A stretch of DNA of 64,000 nucleotides from positions 1-64,000 of the forward strand of contig NZ_RYZR01000006.1 of assembly GCF_003977615.1 (NCBI RefSeq), written 5' to 3'. Each line of letters starts with the position of its first letter. Position 1 is the stretch's first letter. Made by a program: the position numbers and the translations under genes. The notes under the pieces are model-generated. The model searched no databases, had not been told where the DNA came from, and saw only the letters and a program-made list of their open reading frames with translations. The DNA comes from Dyella dinghuensis. Its GTDB lineage: Bacteria > Pseudomonadota > Gammaproteobacteria > Xanthomonadales > Rhodanobacteraceae. Positions 33,138-42,819 of the stretch are shown here, piece after piece.

Positions 33138-36100
33138 ATGCGTTGTGTGCTTGCGATCTGTGCGATCTTCAAGGACGAAGCTGCGTATATACGCGAATGG
33201 GTCGAATTCCATCAGTTGATGGGCGTAGAGCGGTTCTACCTCTACAACAACAACAGCTCCGATCGTTATCTCGACGCGCTGCAGACACATATCGAATCGG
33301 GCGCGGTGGTCCTGCACGAGTGGCCACAACAGCACGCCCAGCTCCACGTCTACGAGCATTGCCTGAAAACCCACGGCAGCGAGACCGACTGGCTCGCCTT
33401 TATCGACATTGACGAATTCCTGTTCTCGCCCAAGGCCAAACTGCTGCCCGATGTGCTGGCCGACTACGCCGAATATCCCGGCATCGGCATCAACTGGGTG
33501 ATGTTCGGTTCGGGCGGCCACAAGCACAAACCCAAAGGCGGCGTGCTCGAAAACTTCATGCGCCGCGGGCAGCTCAATGCGGGACTGCCTTACAAGAATC
33601 TGCGTTTGCCGGACGGCAGCTATCGCTCGGAAAACTCGCACATCAAGAGCATTGTCCAGCCGTCCAAGGTACGCAGCGTCGCCAACCCGCACTACATGCT
33701 GTACGCCGATGATGCACGCGCGGTCGACGAGACCAAGCAACCGATCACCGGCTCATTCACCGACAAAGTGTCGGTGGAACACCTGCGCATCAATCACTAT
33801 TGGAGCAAGTCGGAAGACGAATGCCGGTTCAAGTTCGGCAAAGGCATGGCCGACGGCCTCGGCGAGCGTGACTGGATCGAGTTCCTGCATCACGAAACGA
33901 TCCTCAACGAGGTTCATGACGACACCGTGTTGCGCGTCATCGCACAGCTTGGCGTGTTGCCGCCAAAGTGGTCGCTGGATACGTTTGTGCGCAATGACGA
34001 AGGCGTCCATCACTCGCCACTGCGCGAGCGCCCAGCGCATAAAGCGATCCACACGACGGCAACGCGTCTGTTTGACCTTATGCATCAAACCACCGATACC
34101 AGTCTGTATTCGGCGGCATTGCTCAAGGAAATCCACAGCCGTACCAGTGCACTGCATTTGTCCCCGCGCCGCGCCAATCCGCTGCATATCTTTGACGGAA
34201 TGGCCACCGAGAGCCGCGTGCTGGAAATCGGTTGCGGCGGCGGCGTGCTCACACAGGCGTGGATCGAACGAGGCTGCAGCGTCGATGCCATCGAATTCGC
34301 CCCGCATTGGGCACGCGTGGCCGCAGCGCGTTTGCGCGAACAGCCCAAAGCCCGCGTTTTTCAGGCGAGCGTGCGCGAACTTGAGCTGCGCCCGGACTAC
34401 GATGTCGTTTGCGTCAACTTCGATCACGACTATGCCGAAGCATGGCCGCGCGGCGACGCATTGCGCGAAACCATCGCCGTAGCTGCAACCGCATTGAAGC
34501 CAACCGGTGTGTTGCTGGTATCGACCAGCAACCGTCTCGCCGAACCGGACAATCGCGCATTACTCACTCGTAGTCAGCTCGAAGCAGCGTTGCGCGCATC
34601 CGAACTGACGCAGATCGACACGCAACTCGCGTTTCCCGACGCGCGGCTTCCCGAATTGCTTGTCTCCGATCGGGCGCTCACCACGGCACCGGAACTGCGC
34701 GCCGACGAACTGATCGCGCAACGCCCGCTACTGCGCGATGCCGGCAACGAAGCCACGCAATGGCAAAGGCATCAGGAAGCCGGCACGCTTGGTCAATATG
34801 CACCGGGCCTGTTGCTGGTCGCGCGGCGTGAAGGCGTTCCTTCGCCCTTGCGCGCCGACGTACTTGCCCAAAGCTACGTGGACAACCGCGTTCCTGCGCT
34901 CGACACCATTACCGATTACGTTCTGGACGGCGACGCCATCCAGGTCGTGCCGCACAAACTACTGGACGATCAGTACTGGAACACCACCGGCTTCGAACAG
35001 GTACTGACGCCTCGTGTGTATCCGCAAGGACGTTCCTTGCTGGTCGAGGTTCGCCGAGCCATCCACGAACGCCGTACTGATCGCATGATCGCACTGCTGC
35101 GCAAATGGGGTGCGCTGGTCTATGCACAAGCTGACGAAGACGACAAGATTCCGGCCGAATGGCTGGACGCACTACCCGCAAACATCTACGTCGATGCCGA
35201 TGGCGGACTGAGTTTCCACGCTGGCGAATGGCGCGCACGCCAACCGATCGAGAAGCAGATTCCCGTTTACGTCGGCCTGTGGCAGATCGCCTATGAAAGC
35301 GGGTTCGAGAACCTGCTTGGCATCACCTCGCCGCTGGAGCGCGTAACGTGGCTGTGCAAGCGACTGTTGATCGATGCTTCCGCTGAGTGGATCGGGCACG
35401 GCCGCAACATCAATGAATCGTTTGCGCGTGAGATTTACGAAGGCGACTGCTGGAACCGCACCGACCGTCACCTCAAAGTGCTGCCGGCATGGCTGGTTCC
35501 ACCGCCACCATCGGATCAATACAAGCACTGGCAGGCACAACATCAACTCAGCGAGATCGCCATTGCACAGGCGATGCAACGCATCGAGCAATCGGGCGCG
35601 CCGCGCATCCATGTGATGCTGATCGATGCGGCTGATGAAGCGGAAGCCGTGTCGTTTACGCAGGAAAGCATCGTTGCGCAGCATTACCCGCATCATCAGC
35701 TGAGCGTCATCTCCGGCGAAGATCGATTGCAGGAGCGTTTGAACAAGGCCATTGCCACCAGCAACGCGGATTGGATCCAGCTCGCCTATGCAGGCGACAT
35801 ATTGCATCCGGCCACTTTGTTGTTACTTGCCGAACGCATCGCCACCCAATCCCATCTGCGCGCAATCTATTTCGACGAAGACACGCATACGCGCGGCACG
35901 TTCGAAAGTCCGATCTTCAAACCCGATATCAATCTCGACATGCTGCGCAGTTACCCCTACGCAGGCCGCGCACTGGCCTTCAACCGGGAACGCTGCCTTG
36001 CACTGGGCGGCCTGAGCGAAAACTACGGCGACCTGGCCGGCTACGACCTGCTCTTCCGCCTGCTGGAAACCGACGGACTGCAAGCGATCGGGCATATTGG

Positions 36101-38138
36101 CGAAGTGATGTATCGCGCTGCACTGCCCTACGTGCACTGGTTGGCGTCGGATACGGCAAAGACAAATAGCGCCGCCATCGTCTCCCAGCATCTGCAACGC
36201 ATGGGCGTGCCGCATACGATGGAACCGGGTGCGCTGCCCGGCTTCAATCGCGTGGTGTACCAGCATGAGCGGAAACCGCTCGTCTCCATCATCGTACCGA
36301 CCAAGGACCAGCTCCCCATTCTCAACGGGTTGCTCGACAGTCTGCTGTCGAAAACGACTTATCTGAATTACGAGTTGCTGATCGTCGACAACAACACCGA
36401 AGAACCGGCGGCACGCGCGTATCTGGATGGCATCGAACGCCTCAACAGCCATCAGCTGCGCCTGTTGCGCTATCCGCATCCGTTCAACTACTCGGCCATC
36501 AATAACTTTGCCGCGAAACAAGCGCGCGGCGAATATTTGATTCTGCTCAACAACGACACCGCCGTACTGCACGGCGACTGGATCGAAGCGCTACTCAACC
36601 ACGCGCAACGTCCGGAAGTGGGCATCGTCGGCGCCAAGCTGCATTACCCGGACGGACGCATTCAGCACGGCGGTGTGGTGCTGGGTCTGCGCGGGCCGGC
36701 CGATCATCCTTTCATCGGTCAGCCGATGGAATCGGATGGTTACATGCACCGTCTGCGCGTGGATCAGAATTACACCGCAGTCACCGCGGCCTGCTTGATG
36801 ATTCGCAAATCGGTCTACGACCAGGTGGGCGGACTCGACGAACAAGACTTCAAGGTGTCCTACAACGACGTCGACTTGTGTCTCAAAGTACACAAGGCCG
36901 GCTATCTCACCGTGTGGACACCTTACGCGCGGCTGATGCACGTGGGCAGTGTCAGTCAGAGCAAGGTCGACAAGACCGCACAGGAAGCCAAGCAGAAACG
37001 CTTCCAGGGCGAACAAGGCGCGATGTACCGCAAATGGCTGGGGCAGCTTGCGCGCGATCCGGCTTACAGCATGAACCTCAGTCTCGATGGCGTCGGTTTT
37101 GAACTCGACCCGAATCGCGGCAAAGGCTGGCAGCCCTTCAGCCAACCGTTGCTGCCACGCATGTTTTGTGTCGCCGCCGATTCGCATGGCTGCGGACACT
37201 ACCGCATCGTGCAGCCGTTTTCTTCCATGCAACGCAACGGCCTGGTCGAGGGCATGATCGCTGGCGTGCACCTATCGCCCGTCGCGATGGAACGTTTCCA
37301 GCCCACGTCGCTGGTGCTGCAACGTCAGGTTACGGATGCACAGGTGAAGTTGCTGGAGAGTTATCGCGATTTCACAAAGGCCTTCAAGGTCTTCGAGCTG
37401 GACGACCTGATCCATCAGATTCCGGTGAAGAGCCACTTCCATGGATTGATGCCGAAAGACATCGTGAAGTCACTGCGGCGCTCACTATCCACTGTCGATC
37501 GTTTTGTGGTGTCGACCGATGCGTTGGCCGAACAATTCAAGGGTTTCCACTCCGACATCCGCGTCGTGCTCAACCGGCTGCCGACGGATTGGTGGGGCGA
37601 CCTGCCGAAAAGCCAGCGCCGCACTGGTCGCAAACCCCGCGTTGGTTGGGGTGGTGGCTCAAGCCACCGCGGCGATCTCGAATTGATCGCCGATGTCGTG
37701 CGCGACCTCGCCGACGAAGTGGAATGGGTCTTCCTCGGCATGTGCCCCGACAAACTACGTCCGTATGTCCATGAATTCCATTCCGGCGTACCCATCGAAG
37801 AATACCCGCGCAAACTCGCATCGCTGAACCTCGACCTCGCCCTTGCACCACTTGAAGAAAATGCCTTCAACGAATGCAAGAGCAACCTGCGCCTGCTCGA
37901 ATACGGCGCGTGCGGCTTCCCGGTGATCGCCACCGACATCGTGTGCTACCAGAACGATCTGCCCGTGACGCGCGTAAAGAATCGCTACAAGGAATGGACC
38001 AACGCCATCCGCATGCACATCGAGGATCTCGACGCCACTGCAAAGATGGGCGACGCGTTGCGCGACTCGGTAAGCCGCGACTGGATGCTCACCGAAGAAA
38101 AGCTCATCGATTGGAGGTCGGCATGGCTTCCAAACTAA
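33138..38138 (+). CDS. Multi-domain glycosyltransferase/methyltransferase, probable flagellin glycosylation enzyme
   Basis: The 1666-residue protein contains several modules. Residues 1-300 form a GT2/GT92-like domain (CVLAICAIFKDEAAYIREWVEFH, acidic AFIDIDEF near 88-94). A SAM-methyltransferase-like domain has LEIGCGGG near 362-369. An unassigned part (about 500-815) and a weak GT2-like domain (820-1000) follow. A full GT2 domain (about 1046-1290) has VSIIVPTKDQ, LLNNDTAV and YNDVDLCLKVHKAGY. A GT4-like domain closes the protein (about 1340-1666, LRLLEYGACGFPVIATD). It starts at ATG 33138. No signal or membrane helix is seen, so it acts in the cytosol. Proximity to fliC and a sigma54 promoter suggest that it builds a glycan on flagellin before export. 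Sugar and acceptor are unknown. Confidence 0.85.
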   Translation: MRCVLAICAIFKDEAAYIREWVEFHQLMGVERFYLYNNNSSDRYLDALQTHIESGAVVLHEWPQQHAQLHVYEHCLKTHGSETDWLAFIDIDEFLFSPKAKLLPDVLADYAEYPGIGINWVMFGSGGHKHKPKGGVLENFMRRGQLNAGLPYKNLRLPDGSYRSENSHIKSIVQPSKVRSVANPHYMLYADDARAVDETKQPITGSFTDKVSVEHLRINHYWSKSEDECRFKFGKGMADGLGERDWIEFLHHETILNEVHDDTVLRVIAQLGVLPPKWSLDTFVRNDEGVHHSPLRERPAHKAIHTTATRLFDLMHQTTDTSLYSAALLKEIHSRTSALHLSPRRANPLHIFDGMATESRVLEIGCGGGVLTQAWIERGCSVDAIEFAPHWARVAAARLREQPKARVFQASVRELELRPDYDVVCVNFDHDYAEAWPRGDALRETIAVAATALKPTGVLLVSTSNRLAEPDNRALLTRSQLEAALRASELTQIDTQLAFPDARLPELLVSDRALTTAPELRADELIAQRPLLRDAGNEATQWQRHQEAGTLGQYAPGLLLVARREGVPSPLRADVLAQSYVDNRVPALDTITDYVLDGDAIQVVPHKLLDDQYWNTTGFEQVLTPRVYPQGRSLLVEVRRAIHERRTDRMIALLRKWGALVYAQADEDDKIPAEWLDALPANIYVDADGGLSFHAGEWRARQPIEKQIPVYVGLWQIAYESGFENLLGITSPLERVTWLCKRLLIDASAEWIGHGRNINESFAREIYEGDCWNRTDRHLKVLPAWLVPPPPSDQYKHWQAQHQLSEIAIAQAMQRIEQSGAPRIHVMLIDAADEAEAVSFTQESIVAQHYPHHQLSVISGEDRLQERLNKAIATSNADWIQLAYAGDILHPATLLLLAERIATQSHLRAIYFDEDTHTRGTFESPIFKPDINLDMLRSYPYAGRALAFNRERCLALGGLSENYGDLAGYDLLFRLLETDGLQAIGHIGEVMYRAALPYVHWLASDTAKTNSAAIVSQHLQRMGVPHTMEPGALPGFNRVVYQHERKPLVSIIVPTKDQLPILNGLLDSLLSKTTYLNYELLIVDNNTEEPAARAYLDGIERLNSHQLRLLRYPHPFNYSAINNFAAKQARGEYLILLNNDTAVLHGDWIEALLNHAQRPEVGIVGAKLHYPDGRIQHGGVVLGLRGPADHPFIGQPMESDGYMHRLRVDQNYTAVTAACLMIRKSVYDQVGGLDEQDFKVSYNDVDLCLKVHKAGYLTVWTPYARLMHVGSVSQSKVDKTAQEAKQKRFQGEQGAMYRKWLGQLARDPAYSMNLSLDGVGFELDPNRGKGWQPFSQPLLPRMFCVAADSHGCGHYRIVQPFSSMQRNGLVEGMIAGVHLSPVAMERFQPTSLVLQRQVTDAQVKLLESYRDFTKAFKVFELDDLIHQIPVKSHFHGLMPKDIVKSLRRSLSTVDRFVVSTDALAEQFKGFHSDIRVVLNRLPTDWWGDLPKSQRRTGRKPRVGWGGGSSHRGDLELIADVVRDLADEVEWVFLGMCPDKLRPYVHEFHSGVPIEEYPRKLASLNLDLALAPLEENAFNECKSNLRLLEYGACGFPVIATDIVCYQNDLPVTRVKNRYKEWTNAIRMHIEDLDATAKMGDALRDSVSRDWMLTEEKLIDWRSAWLPN

Positions 38139-38317
38139 ACCGCCGTTACACCATCGAACCCGCGGCGTCGGAATTTCCGGGATTGCTTTGTCTGTGGTTG
38201 CGGCAGAAGCCGGCGTCGAATGAGATTATCGTGCGCAAGACACGAAGCCTCTCGCGCACGCCTCGCTCGTTTTCCCGGACCAGTTATCGGACGTCGTGGG
38301 AAGAAGTGCTTCACTGA
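38123..38317 (+). CDS. Possible small basic protein overlapping the glycosyltransferase end
   Basis: This 64-residue frame starts at ATG 38123, with GGAGG five bases ahead, and overlaps the glycosyltransferase stop by 16 bases. It stops four bases before a strong hairpin. The product is rich in Arg/Ser and resembles nothing I know. The ribosome site may be chance because it lies inside the upstream coding sequence. Confidence 0.3.
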   Translation: MASKLNRRYTIEPAASEFPGLLCLWLRQKPASNEIIVRKTRSLSRTPRSFSRTSYRTSWEEVLH

Positions 38318-38321
38318 ATAA

Positions 38322-38355
38322 CGACGATGTGTGATCCCCGACTCACACATCGTCG
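38322..38355. terminator. Bidirectional hairpin terminator
   Basis: A perfect 13-base stem (CGACGATGTGTGA 38322-38334, TCACACATCGTCG 38343-38355) with an 8-base loop lies between convergent genes. There is no U-run on either strand, so termination strength is uncertain. Confidence 0.6.
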
Positions 38356-38372
38356 CCGTCACCCGCCTCAAC

Positions 38373-40211
38373 TCACGGATGTGCGCCTGACTGGGTTGAC
38401 TGCTGATTCGAGGAAACATGGGCGCCATAGGCATACAACCTTTCCAGCATGCGCTGCTTTTGCTCACGCTGCTGGGGCGGAATAAGCTGTAGCGCGGCGT
38501 CACCGATCTCTCTAGCCTCGGCAACTCTCCCTTCCCTTGCCAGCGCGGCGGCGAGTATCAATTGAGGCTCCGGATAAAGATTGTCCAGCGATATCGCCTC
38601 GCGGGTCGCACTTTCTGCGGCCGGCGGATTGTTCTGAAGCAACAACAGTGCGCCGCGCTCATCCAGATATGCGATATACGTCATCTTCAAGCCGTGCAAG
38701 TCTGGAGCGTTCTGGACTTTGTCGAGGAAGAACGCGGCACGTTGCGCGTCGCGCTCATTGATGGCAAGCACTGCCGCATTGAGCATGCAATACGTGCATT
38801 GCAAGTTTTTAGCAACGACACTGTCGATGAGCGGCCACGCTCTGGCCCTGTCACCCGCGCCGGAGTAAACGGATATCAATTCGGCATTGGCAACAGCGTC
38901 GTCCGGATGGTCATGCAACGCCCATTGCCACAAACTTGCTTCGTTTGACCAAAGCGGCAATGTCATACGAATGCTCATGATCGACATTGCCAACCAGAAT
39001 AGAAGTACGACATTTGCAGCCAGGGAGATGACACGAGCGATATTTTTGATTTTCGGCAACTGGCGCAGAACGAGCGGAAATAGCACACACACCATAGCCA
39101 GCCCGGTCATGGCATAGCGCTCGTGATAAAGGCTGGAGTCAAGATTCGCTGCAACGATATGCAAAACAGGAAGCAACGAAAACGTGACGATAAGTACAAC
39201 GCTGCCGATCACGAGGCGCCTCAAGGCGCATACGACACCAACCAAAGCGATTCCTAATGTTGCCGCAACCTCCAAGATGGAATGCGCATTGACGACAACG
39301 AATTGCTGCAAAGGCACGGGATGCACCGGACTCATGCCGCTGTTCGGCCAAAGAATCATCTGCCAGTAGCGCAGATATAGATAGCTCGTCTCCTGCAAAC
39401 GCGCAAAAGCCGGCGATGCGTCTTGGTTTCCCTGGAGTGCCAGACCACCTAATGCCCAATGGCGCAAAGCGAGATATGCAATACCTGCAGCAAATACCCC
39501 CACATAAGTAAGCGCGTTTTTCCTCAGCAATGCCTTTAGTTGCGAGTGCATAGGGACATTACGGGGAACGTCGAGCACAACCCAATCAAAGACCACGAGC
39601 ATCAACGGGAAGACGGCGCCAGATTCCTTGGAACACGCAGCGAGAAAAAAGCAGAGAGCCACGCAGAAGGCGCGAGCCCACGCTCGCCTGACCGTGATAT
39701 TCAGCGTCAACCCAAGCAGCATGAAGAACGTGGCGACAAGATCGAACTGGCATCCGATCCACGCCACTGGCTCGATCAGGACAGGATGCAGTCCATAGAC
39801 CAACATGGGTATCGCCAATACCAGCCATCGTCTGTGTTCAGGCCATTTGTCGACGGACAGGCGCCAGGCCAACACACCCACAAGCAGGGTATTGATCAGA
39901 TGGATGACAAGCGATACCGCGTGCATCGGTCCAGGCTGCACGCCAAACAGCCGTAGCTGGATCGTAAACAGACCAATGACAAGTGGCCGAAAGTAATTGA
40001 CCCAGTTGTTGAAATCTTTCCAGATAAAGTGTTCCCACGCGTTACCCTGGGTGAGCCACGCCTTATTCTGGAAGTCGATCACGTCATCCCAGACAAAACC
40101 GGCATGAAGGACAGGCCAATACGTGACGGTGACGATAGCGATGACGGACAGCGCCGCTAAATATAGGACTGGCTTTCTATCACTTGTTGCGGTAAACGCT
40201 GAAACGTTCAA
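38373..40211 (-). CDS. GT-C-type membrane glycosyltransferase with C-terminal TPR-like repeats (paralogue A)
   Basis: The 612-residue protein starts with a membrane helix followed by FVWDD (residues 39-43), a loop acidic pair typical of GT-C enzymes that use lipid-linked sugars. About ten membrane helices reach to near residue 430. A soluble C-terminal part (440-612) contains TPR-like helices (DDAVANAELISVYSGAGDRARAWPLIDSV; AARE-like end). It shares conserved blocks with the divergent gene at 40544-42355 (FNNWxxYFRPLV, PMHxVSxxxHxIN, LYGLHPxLIEPxxWIGCQFDL, ACSKE, SLYHERYAM). The architecture resembles TMTC/PMT-like O-mannosyltransferases. The substrate is not known. Confidence 0.65.
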   Translation of the reverse strand: MNVSAFTATSDRKPVLYLAALSVIAIVTVTYWPVLHAGFVWDDVIDFQNKAWLTQGNAWEHFIWKDFNNWVNYFRPLVIGLFTIQLRLFGVQPGPMHAVSLVIHLINTLLVGVLAWRLSVDKWPEHRRWLVLAIPMLVYGLHPVLIEPVAWIGCQFDLVATFFMLLGLTLNITVRRAWARAFCVALCFFLAACSKESGAVFPLMLVVFDWVVLDVPRNVPMHSQLKALLRKNALTYVGVFAAGIAYLALRHWALGGLALQGNQDASPAFARLQETSYLYLRYWQMILWPNSGMSPVHPVPLQQFVVVNAHSILEVAATLGIALVGVVCALRRLVIGSVVLIVTFSLLPVLHIVAANLDSSLYHERYAMTGLAMVCVLFPLVLRQLPKIKNIARVISLAANVVLLFWLAMSIMSIRMTLPLWSNEASLWQWALHDHPDDAVANAELISVYSGAGDRARAWPLIDSVVAKNLQCTYCMLNAAVLAINERDAQRAAFFLDKVQNAPDLHGLKMTYIAYLDERGALLLLQNNPPAAESATREAISLDNLYPEPQLILAAALAREGRVAEAREIGDAALQLIPPQQREQKQRMLERLYAYGAHVSSNQQSTQSGAHP

Positions 40212-40543
40212 AGTGAAGGCCCCCTTATTGGCGTGCGACGCCAGAGTATCTTAGCCCGAAGGCTCGATCGGAAACGCAGCTGGAACCCGCCTATTTACCG
40301 ATATGTGATGCGGGAGCAAGCAAAGCGGCTAAGTATCTGTCGCCATAGTTGCTTCGACCACGACACTCGTGGCACCTGCCGTATGCAAACAAACACAAAG
40401 ACGAGATGGGCCATCGAGGAACCGTAATGGGTTACTCCTTTCCTCATTGGGACTGCGCTTCCAAAACCATCGGTCAGCCCTGGTGATCGACGTTTGTCAG
40501 TATGATGGTCGAATAGGATCGACGTTCGACAGGGGTGACTGCT
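40212..40543. other. Divergent promoter region between the two GT-C/TPR paralogues
   Basis: About 330 bases separate the two start codons. No sigma54 or sigma28 element with correct spacing was found (TGGCACCTGCCGTATGC near 40369 fails the spacing rule). Nothing else was recognised. Confidence 0.4.
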
Positions 40544-42355
40544 TTGAATATTAATGAGGGTGCCACCAGCCGTGGCAGCATATTCAGCTTCTTCCTGCTG
40601 GCTTTAGGCGCGGCGCTTTTGGTGACCTTTGTTTATTGGCCGAATCTGCGCGCGAGTTTCGTCTGGGACGATCTGCTCGATTTTCGTCAGGTCGCATGGT
40701 TGAGCCATGGCAACGACTGGTCGCGCTACGTCGTGCATGGCTTCAACAACTGGACCTCCTACTTTCGGCCGCTCGTTGTCGCGCTCTTTACGCTGGAGGT
40801 CCGCATCTTCGATGTGAGACCAGGCCCAATGCATGGCGTGTCGATAGCGCTGCACGTGATCAACATGGTACTGGTAGGTGTCTACGCGAAAATCTTGAGT
40901 GCCGACAAAACATCGAGCGCACAACAATGGCACATAGCGATCTTGCCCATGTTGCTGTATGGACTCCATCCGTTATTGATCGAACCCATCACGTGGATCG
41001 GTTGTCAATTCGACCTGGCCGTCACACTTTTCATATTGCTCGGGCTTGTATTGAATGCCGGGTTAAAGCGGATGTGGGTGCGCGCACCGTCCGTCGCCTT
41101 TTGCTTTTTTCTGGCGGCATGCTCGAAAGAAACGGCAATAACTTTTCCCTTGCTCATGCTGCTCTCCGACTGGTTCAGCCCCGATGTCGCCCGATGCAAG
41201 GGAACGGCTGCACAGCTCAGACAACAACTGAGGCTTCATTGGGTTGTTTATGCATCTGTGCTTGCTGCGGGTATTTTTTACTTAGCGTTGCGAAACATGG
41301 CATTGGGCACGTTAGTGCCCACACACAACGGTGAAGGCTTTCCTCCCTTTGCACATCTGCAAGAAGTGAGCTTTCTATATCTGCGTTATTGGCACATGCT
41401 CTTCTGGCCGATGGACGGAATGAGCCCAGTGCATCCGCTGCCGATCGCTCTATTTCTAGGCGTTACCCCATCGTCGATTTTCAACATCGCCTTGACGTTA
41501 TGCATTCTCGCGTCCGGCATTCTATGCATGCTGCGCCGGTTATACGTCGGTGGCTTGATCATGGCAGTCACGGTTGCGTTATTGCCTGTTGTCCATATTC
41601 TGCCGATAGGTTTCGATCAAAGCCTGTACCACGAGCGTTACGCCATGCTCGCCCTCGCGATGGCGTGTGCGTGGCTTCCCGCAACATTGCGGTCGATCCC
41701 GATTCCGGCCAAGCTGCAACGCATCGCTTCTCTATCGGGCGTTATAGCAGCGGCGTTATGGCTTGCCGTTGGTGCCATGAATGTGCGTGTGACGATTCCG
41801 CTTTGGTCAACGCCATTGAATCTATGGCAGTGGGCTTTCTCCCAATACCCGGACTCGATCGAAGTCGAAGACGGGCTTATCGGAAGCTATATCGATCTCG
41901 GCTACAACGACAAAGCTTGGAGCGTCATCAATAAGGTCGTAGCCGATAAAGTGCCGTGCGAAAACTGCATGCTTAACGCGGCGTTTCTGGCGATCAATGA
42001 GAACAGACTGGACCATGCAGCGTTCTATCTGGACCAGATAGAGGATTCCCCGAAGCTACACGATGACAAGATTATGTACCGTTTTTACCTCACATTGCGC
42101 GGAGAATTAGAACTTCTGCAAGGCGATGCAATTCAAGCCGAAAAAAGCGCCCGCGAAGCGATAGGCATCGATAACCTCGACCCTATGTCGCAACAGCTGC
42201 TTGCAATGGCGCTGGCGAAACAGGGCCGGCTTGACGAGGCGAACGATGCAGAAGATGTCGCGATTTCCGTTACACCGCCCGATGGTCGCAAGGAACGGCG
42301 CAGCATATTCGAGAACTGGTTGAAGCGGATTCAAACGAGTCCTGTATTGAAGTGA
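40544..42355 (+). CDS. GT-C-type membrane glycosyltransferase with C-terminal TPR-like repeats (paralogue B)
   Basis: The protein has about 603 residues with the same layout as its head-to-head neighbour: an N-terminal helix, FVWDD, many membrane helices, and a soluble helical-repeat C-terminus (ELLQGDAIQAEKSAREAIGIDNLDPMSQQLLAMALAKQGRLDEA). TTG 40544 is favoured because AGGGG lies eight bases ahead; GTG 40535 is in frame but touches that site. It is a diverged duplicate, and its lower GC third-position feel relative to the flagellar genes hints at a different history. A role in flagellin or surface glycan transfer is inferred from location only. Confidence 0.65.
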   Translation: MNINEGATSRGSIFSFFLLALGAALLVTFVYWPNLRASFVWDDLLDFRQVAWLSHGNDWSRYVVHGFNNWTSYFRPLVVALFTLEVRIFDVRPGPMHGVSIALHVINMVLVGVYAKILSADKTSSAQQWHIAILPMLLYGLHPLLIEPITWIGCQFDLAVTLFILLGLVLNAGLKRMWVRAPSVAFCFFLAACSKETAITFPLLMLLSDWFSPDVARCKGTAAQLRQQLRLHWVVYASVLAAGIFYLALRNMALGTLVPTHNGEGFPPFAHLQEVSFLYLRYWHMLFWPMDGMSPVHPLPIALFLGVTPSSIFNIALTLCILASGILCMLRRLYVGGLIMAVTVALLPVVHILPIGFDQSLYHERYAMLALAMACAWLPATLRSIPIPAKLQRIASLSGVIAAALWLAVGAMNVRVTIPLWSTPLNLWQWAFSQYPDSIEVEDGLIGSYIDLGYNDKAWSVINKVVADKVPCENCMLNAAFLAINENRLDHAAFYLDQIEDSPKLHDDKIMYRFYLTLRGELELLQGDAIQAEKSAREAIGIDNLDPMSQQLLAMALAKQGRLDEANDAEDVAISVTPPDGRKERRSIFENWLKRIQTSPVLK

Positions 42356-42421
42356 TGTACTAAGTGAGGCGTGGGCGTCTCAAAACATTCAAAGCTGGTA
42401 AGCCGAATAGGTGACGGAGGC

Positions 42422-42580
42422 GCGAAAAAAGGGACGGAGGGAAAAAAGGGGACGGAGGTAGTTAAGCAAATGGCTAACGCGTCCCTCTTGTCTCGCGGGT
42501 CTCGCCTTGATCACCCCTGTTGCTGCACTGAGGCGTATTTAACTACCTCCGCCCCCTTTTCTCCGGACCCCTTTTTTCGC
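42422..42580. repeat. REPIN-like inverted repeat (GGGGACGGAGGTAGTTAA family)
   Basis: The arm 42422-42465 (GCGAAAAAAGGGACGGAGG.. with AAGGGGACGGAGGTAGTTAA) and the arm 42538-42580 (TTAACTACCTCCGCCCCC.. with ACCCCTTTTTTCGC) are inverted across about 72 bases. Such sequences commonly accompany REP-associated tyrosine transposases, but no transposase gene is present here. The gap 42356-42819 otherwise shows only the hairpin at 42719-42743. Confidence 0.75.
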
Positions 42581-42718
42581 GCTGTATTTTCCTGCCACAT
42601 TGACGGGCGTCGGCGGTATCGCCTATGCCATATACAGGCATACGCATCCGCCGGTGCACACTTAGGTTTGGTGTGCCTTCTTTTCAGAATCAGTGATTGT
42701 CGTTGATTCGCATCTTTC

Positions 42719-42743
42719 AAACGCCCGCCAAGTGCGGGTGTTT
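42719..42743 (+). terminator. Probable terminator hairpin
   Basis: ACGCCCGC, CAAGT and GCGGGTGT form an 8-base stem with one G-T pair, followed by TTTGCC. It could end transcripts from paralogue B before the next operon. Confidence 0.45.
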
Positions 42744-42819
42744 GCCTTTGAGGCATATCTTGCAGTCCTTGAGGAACACGCTCAACATGAAAACTCGAAA
42801 TACATAAGGGAGTCCGCGC

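Noticed and set aside
42371-42706. Open frame of 111 codons across the REPIN-like repeat
   Set aside because: It is mostly translated inverted repeat with no family pattern.
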